35,870 nucleotides of DNA from Candidatus Alangreenwoodia gallinarii (GTDB taxonomy: Bacteria > Bacillota > Clostridia > Peptostreptococcales > Anaerovoracaceae). The notes under the pieces were generated by a model. It made no database searches. It saw nothing but the letters and a program-made list of their open reading frames with translations, and had not been told where the DNA came from. Below, in pieces: positions 33,518-35,870 of the stretch (the stretch's first letter is position 1; each line of letters starts with the position of its first letter). The stretch lies in assembly GCA_904398315.1 (NCBI GenBank), contig CAJFPD010000124.1, positions 1 to 35,870 of the forward strand. Direction: 5' to 3'. A program made the position numbers and the translations under genes.

Positions 33518-33789
33518 TTCCGCTCTCCGCGGATCAGTTCCAGCTTTTTTTCTTTTTTCATATGTTTTACAGCCCATTCTCTTCTCATGGCCTCCTCTTT
33601 CGTCGGGAAATTTTCCAGATGAACGAGTTTTACAGGCCCTCTGCCCTTCGTGTACTTTGCGCCTTTTCCGGAATTGTGAGCCCGGATCCGCTGTTCGATG
33701 TCATTCGTCCATCCGGTATAAAGTGTACCATCTCTGCACTGCAGAATGTAGACGAAATTTGTCGAAGACTCCTCCTTTTCCTTTTTCAT
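33511..33789 (-). CDS. GIY-YIG nuclease-domain protein (UPF0213)
   Basis: 92 residues, a single GIY-YIG domain: FVYILQCRDGTLYTGWTND (12-30), EQRIRAHNSGKGAKYTKGRG and FPTKEEAMRREWAVKHMKK. These small proteins (YhbQ/YazA type) resemble the UvrC N-terminal nuclease domain; their function is not well defined, though a role in DNA repair or recombination has been proposed. The position in an operon with a UvrD-like helicase and a single-strand-binding YdbC-like protein fits DNA metabolism. Its end overlaps the metallophosphoesterase start by 7 nt. The binding site is weak. Confidence 0.93.
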   Translation of the reverse strand: MKKEKEESSTNFVYILQCRDGTLYTGWTNDIEQRIRAHNSGKGAKYTKGRGPVKLVHLENFPTKEEAMRREWAVKHMKKEKKLELIRGERKC

Positions 33790-33828
33790 CCGCTCTTCGC
33801 CCTTCCTTCCTTTTTCTCCGACCGTTTT

Positions 33829-34614
33829 TCAGCTGTTCTCCGATGCTTTGCGGCCGGAAAAATCGAGAAGGAGCTGCTGCGCCCACAGGAAAAGCAGCTC
33901 CGACTGACGCTCAAACTGTTCTTTCCGCTTCTCAGATCCCGATTCTGCTGTTTCCGCCATTTCTGCCATCATTTCTGCCTTCTCCGCGGCTTCTGCGGCA
34001 TCGTTCATTTCCGGAAGGCTCTTTTCCCGTTTTCTCTCCTCCGCGATATCCAGAATTTCTCTTTCCCTGCCGGATACGTTTTTCCGCAGATCCGCCCTTT
34101 TTTTCAGATAAAGGCCCGTTCCGCGGAAGCAGACGGCCTGCAGCAGAAAGACGGCTGACTTGTACAGCGCGCTGAGGATTTCCGGATCTCTTTCATGAAC
34201 CATGTTGTGTACACATCCGTGATAGAGGTTGCAGGCCCCGATGCGGACAGCCCGCTCCACCGCTTCCCTGCTCAGAAGGTTCCGAAGAAAATCCAGGCTG
34301 CCGATGAGAGGCTCGGTATCGAAATAAAACTGGAAGAGATCCGAAGGCTCCCAGTTTTCCAGTTCTCTGCGGCCGGAAAGAAAGCCGCAGGCGCGATCCC
34401 GGTACGGCAGTCCGGAGAGCATATGGCGGTATACCGCGATATCCTGTGGACTGAGACGGTCGAGAATGACGACGAGATCGATGTCGCTGCTTTCCGTGGC
34501 TTCTCCGCGGCCGTAACTGCCCTGCAGTCCGGCAAAACAGATTCTTTCGCCGAAAGTCCTGCGAAGCGCATCGCAGAACATCCCGATATATGAGCTGATA
34601 CAGATCTCCTTCAT
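33829..34614 (-). CDS. Nucleotidyltransferase-domain protein
   Basis: 261 residues from the ATG at 34614 (GGAGGAGAGCATC upstream); a longer frame to 34794 overlaps the YdbC-like gene and is not used. An N-terminal nucleotidyltransferase fold (about 1-110) has GSYGRGEATESSDIDLVVI (32-50), with Asp44 and Asp46 as metal ligands. After it comes a helical region (about 120-200) and a charged, Ala/Glu-rich stretch (about 205-240) likely to form a coil. Such proteins transfer nucleotides to proteins, antibiotics or RNA; no toxin-antitoxin partner (HEPN/MNT) is visible next to it. The substrate is unknown. Confidence 0.8.
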   Translation of the reverse strand: MKEICISSYIGMFCDALRRTFGERICFAGLQGSYGRGEATESSDIDLVVILDRLSPQDIAVYRHMLSGLPYRDRACGFLSGRRELENWEPSDLFQFYFDTEPLIGSLDFLRNLLSREAVERAVRIGACNLYHGCVHNMVHERDPEILSALYKSAVFLLQAVCFRGTGLYLKKRADLRKNVSGREREILDIAEERKREKSLPEMNDAAEAAEKAEMMAEMAETAESGSEKRKEQFERQSELLFLWAQQLLLDFSGRKASENS

Positions 34615-34631
34615 GATGCTCTCCTCCGCTG

Positions 34632-34856
34632 TCATTTCTTCAGCGCGGCTCCCAGAAGCTCGTACAGCTTTTCCGCTTCCTGAGAGGTCAGCGTGATGCC
34701 CTTTCCCATCTTCTCGTGGCCGGGAGCCCAGTCTCTGAGGTCGAATTTCGGCGCGGCTCCGTTCCAGGAGACGAGATTCAGCTCCTTTGTCCATCCTCTC
34801 GAGCTCTCCGAGAGAATGCCGAATGTTTCTGCGATTTCGTATTTTATATCTGCCAT
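34632..34856 (-). CDS. PC4/YdbC-family single-stranded-DNA-binding protein
   Basis: 74 residues, matching the YdbC family with the PC4 transcription-cofactor fold: MADIKYEIAETFGIL, the GWTKELNLVSWNG strand, FDLRDWAPGHEKMGKGITLT and a C-terminal helix (AEKLYELLGAALKK). Members bind single-stranded nucleic acid as dimers. It heads the minus-strand operon, with the nucleotidyltransferase gene starting 17 nt after its stop. Start ATG 34856 with AAAGGAAG upstream. Confidence 0.95.
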   Translation of the reverse strand: MADIKYEIAETFGILSESSRGWTKELNLVSWNGAAPKFDLRDWAPGHEKMGKGITLTSQEAEKLYELLGAALKK

Positions 34857-35154
34857 GATTTTTCTTCCTTTCTTTTTTCTGCGGACCGGCTTCGCAGGAC
34901 AGATGCTGTCCGTTCCTTTCTATTTTATAGGAAAAATCAAGGAAAGCTATGATTTTTTTCTGGAATAATAAGCTGTCGGGCTGAATGAAACTCCAGGTTT
35001 CATCGGCAGCTGCAAAATCAAAAAAATATACCCAAAAGGTATCAAAACCGATGCCAAACGCATATTTGATATCTCATTTTTTATCCTTCATAATGAAATC
35101 AGCAGGAAATATCGTCAGTCTCTTTCAGCCGGATGAGAAAAGGAGGAAAATAAA
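34857..35154. other. Intergenic region between ydbC-like and flavodoxin-like genes (298 bp)
   Basis: No coding sequence. It holds a two-tier hairpin (34971-35011), a short inverted repeat ATACC-N5-GGTAT (35028-35042) and a weak promoter-like pair TTGATA (35066-35071) / TAATGA (35091-35096) with a 19-bp spacer ahead of the flavodoxin gene. A/T-rich. Confidence 0.45.
34971..35011. repeat. Two-tier inverted repeat (hairpin)
   Basis: Outer arms AGCTGTCG (34971-34978) and CGGCAGCT (35004-35011, one wobble) enclose inner perfect arms ATGAAAC (34985-34991) and GTTTCAT (34997-35003) with a 5-nt loop; six unpaired bases lie between the stems on the left. No T-tract follows on either strand, so it is not an ordinary terminator. 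Confidence 0.45.
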
Positions 35155-35686
35155 ATGAATATTTTTATGCTGAACGGAAGTCCCCCGTCCAGATGGCAAT
35201 ACAAAAAAGATGACGGAGGCTTTCCGAAAAGGGGCGGAATCCGCCGGAAATACGGTGACCGTCATAGATGTCTGCCGGAAAAAGATCGGCGGCTGCCTGG
35301 CCTGTGAATACTGCCATACGGAAGGGCGCGGCAGCTGCATTCAGAAGGACGACATGCAGCAGGTATACGATCTGCTGCGTCAGGCCGATATGCTCGTCCT
35401 TGCCTCGCCTATTTATTATCACGGTCTGTCCGGTCAGCTGAAATGCGCGATCGACCGTTTTTATTCGGCAGCCTATCCTCAGAAACCGCAGAAACTGTCT
35501 AAAGTGGCTATGATCCTCAGTTCCGGCGCCGCGAACGTCTACGAAGGAGCGCTGTTCTCTTTCCGCGGAGATTTTCTGGATTATCTCGGTCTGGAAAATA
35601 TGGGGGTTTACACGGCGCACGGCAGTGAAAACGGCTCTTCAGCCAAGCTGGAGGAATTGCGCACATTCGGGGCGTCGTTGAAGTGA
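35155..35686 (+). pseudogene. Flavodoxin-like NADPH-dependent FMN reductase, frameshifted near its start
   Basis: The frame from the ATG at 35155 (AGGAGG 8 nt upstream) reads MNIFMLNGSP and then is lost in a run of five Cs (35182-35186). Removing one C restores the family motif GSPRPDGNTKKMTEAFRKG and an unbroken protein of about 176 residues. The rest shows a flavodoxin-like oxidoreductase: GCLACEYCHTEGRGSC (a CxxC-type motif often seen in these), DMLVLASPIYYHGLSG with LKCAIDRFY, and a closing GSENGSS region. These enzymes reduce FMN or quinones, or protect against electrophiles. An internal ATG at 35210 would give a 158-residue protein lacking the FMN phosphate-binding loop. The cause may be a mutation, phase variation or a sequencing error. 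Confidence 0.8.
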
Positions 35687-35728
35687 GAATGTTTGAAGCG
35701 AGAATGTATTGTTAAAACGTATTGTTAA
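35678..35728 (+). repeat. Two short tandem duplications at the end of the flavodoxin-like gene
   Basis: A 15-bp tandem pair (35678-35692 and 35693-35707, 14 of 15 identical) spans the stop codon of the flavodoxin-like frame. It runs directly into a second tandem pair sharing GTATTGTTAA (35706-35715 and 35719-35728). The rest of the window (to 35870) is AT-rich with no gene. Confidence 0.6.
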
Positions 35729-35870
35729 TCTGACATGAGACGAGGAAAAAATCCGAATCTCAAGAGAAAAACGTTTGACTATAGAAAAATGTAATGTGAT
35801 AAGACATATGTTACAAAAATAGATAAAAAAAGAGAGATACTTTGATAAAATAGTTTTCGACCAAAAAAAC

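Noticed and set aside
35203-35209. Programmed -1 frameshift at the A6G run in the flavodoxin-like gene
   Set aside because: The needed change is +1 relative to the start frame, and the conserved GSPRP motif is disrupted already in the C run upstream.

Overview
This 35.9 kb window comes from the chromosome of an endospore-forming, mid-GC Firmicute of the class Clostridia. The evidence is Spo0A with 0A-like boxes upstream, SpoIVB next to a BofC-like protein, strong AGGAGG-type ribosome binding sites throughout, and a set of families typical of Clostridia (CmpB-type membrane protein, PucR regulator, MnmM/YtqB, PC4/YdbC). The genus cannot be read from the sequence. No rRNA, tRNA, CRISPR array, insertion sequence, phage gene or replication origin was seen.

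Layout: (1) 1-2482, mostly minus strand: the start of an IscU/NifU scaffold gene, iscS, a small secreted protein of unknown function and a DUF896 (YnzC-type) protein. (2) 2845-6456: a PucR-type regulator whose 3' end overlaps a convergent DNA-deoxyinosine glycosylase gene, then spo0A and an EamA transporter. (3) 6641-10174: a stand-alone hisB, a TetR regulator with its own promoter in AT-rich DNA, and an AraC regulator overlapping upp. (4) 10338-15502: a plus-strand operon of a MoxR/CbbQ-like AAA+ ATPase, a protein joining an HExxH domain to a von Willebrand A domain, and a cytoplasmic BspA-type leucine-rich repeat protein, closed by a terminator. This is the most interesting system in the window. 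(5) 15517-18935: spoIVB with a membrane-anchored BofC-like gene, a ComEA-like DNA-binding protein and a MOSC protein. (6) 19089-22600: housekeeping genes (inositol monophosphatase, hotdog thioesterase, tRNA methyltransferase MnmM, pseudouridine synthase, CmpB-like membrane protein). (7) 22789-30366: metabolic genes (FAD oxidoreductase, carboxylesterase, aminotransferase, PyrK-like iron-sulfur flavoprotein, D,D-carboxypeptidase, GNAT acetyltransferase). (8) 30506-34856: a packed minus-strand operon (YdbC, nucleotidyltransferase, GIY-YIG, metallophosphoesterase, UvrD-like helicase). (9) 35155-35686: a flavodoxin-like gene.

Two genes look broken. The UvrD-like helicase has lost its Walker A segment through an apparent deletion between copies of an 8-bp repeat. 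The flavodoxin-like gene has one extra C in a C5 run just after its start. Both could also be sequencing or assembly errors. Sporulation genes occur at two places: spo0A is about 10 kb from spoIVB, although the two are usually adjacent. Functional statements rest on motif reading by eye; no database search was possible.
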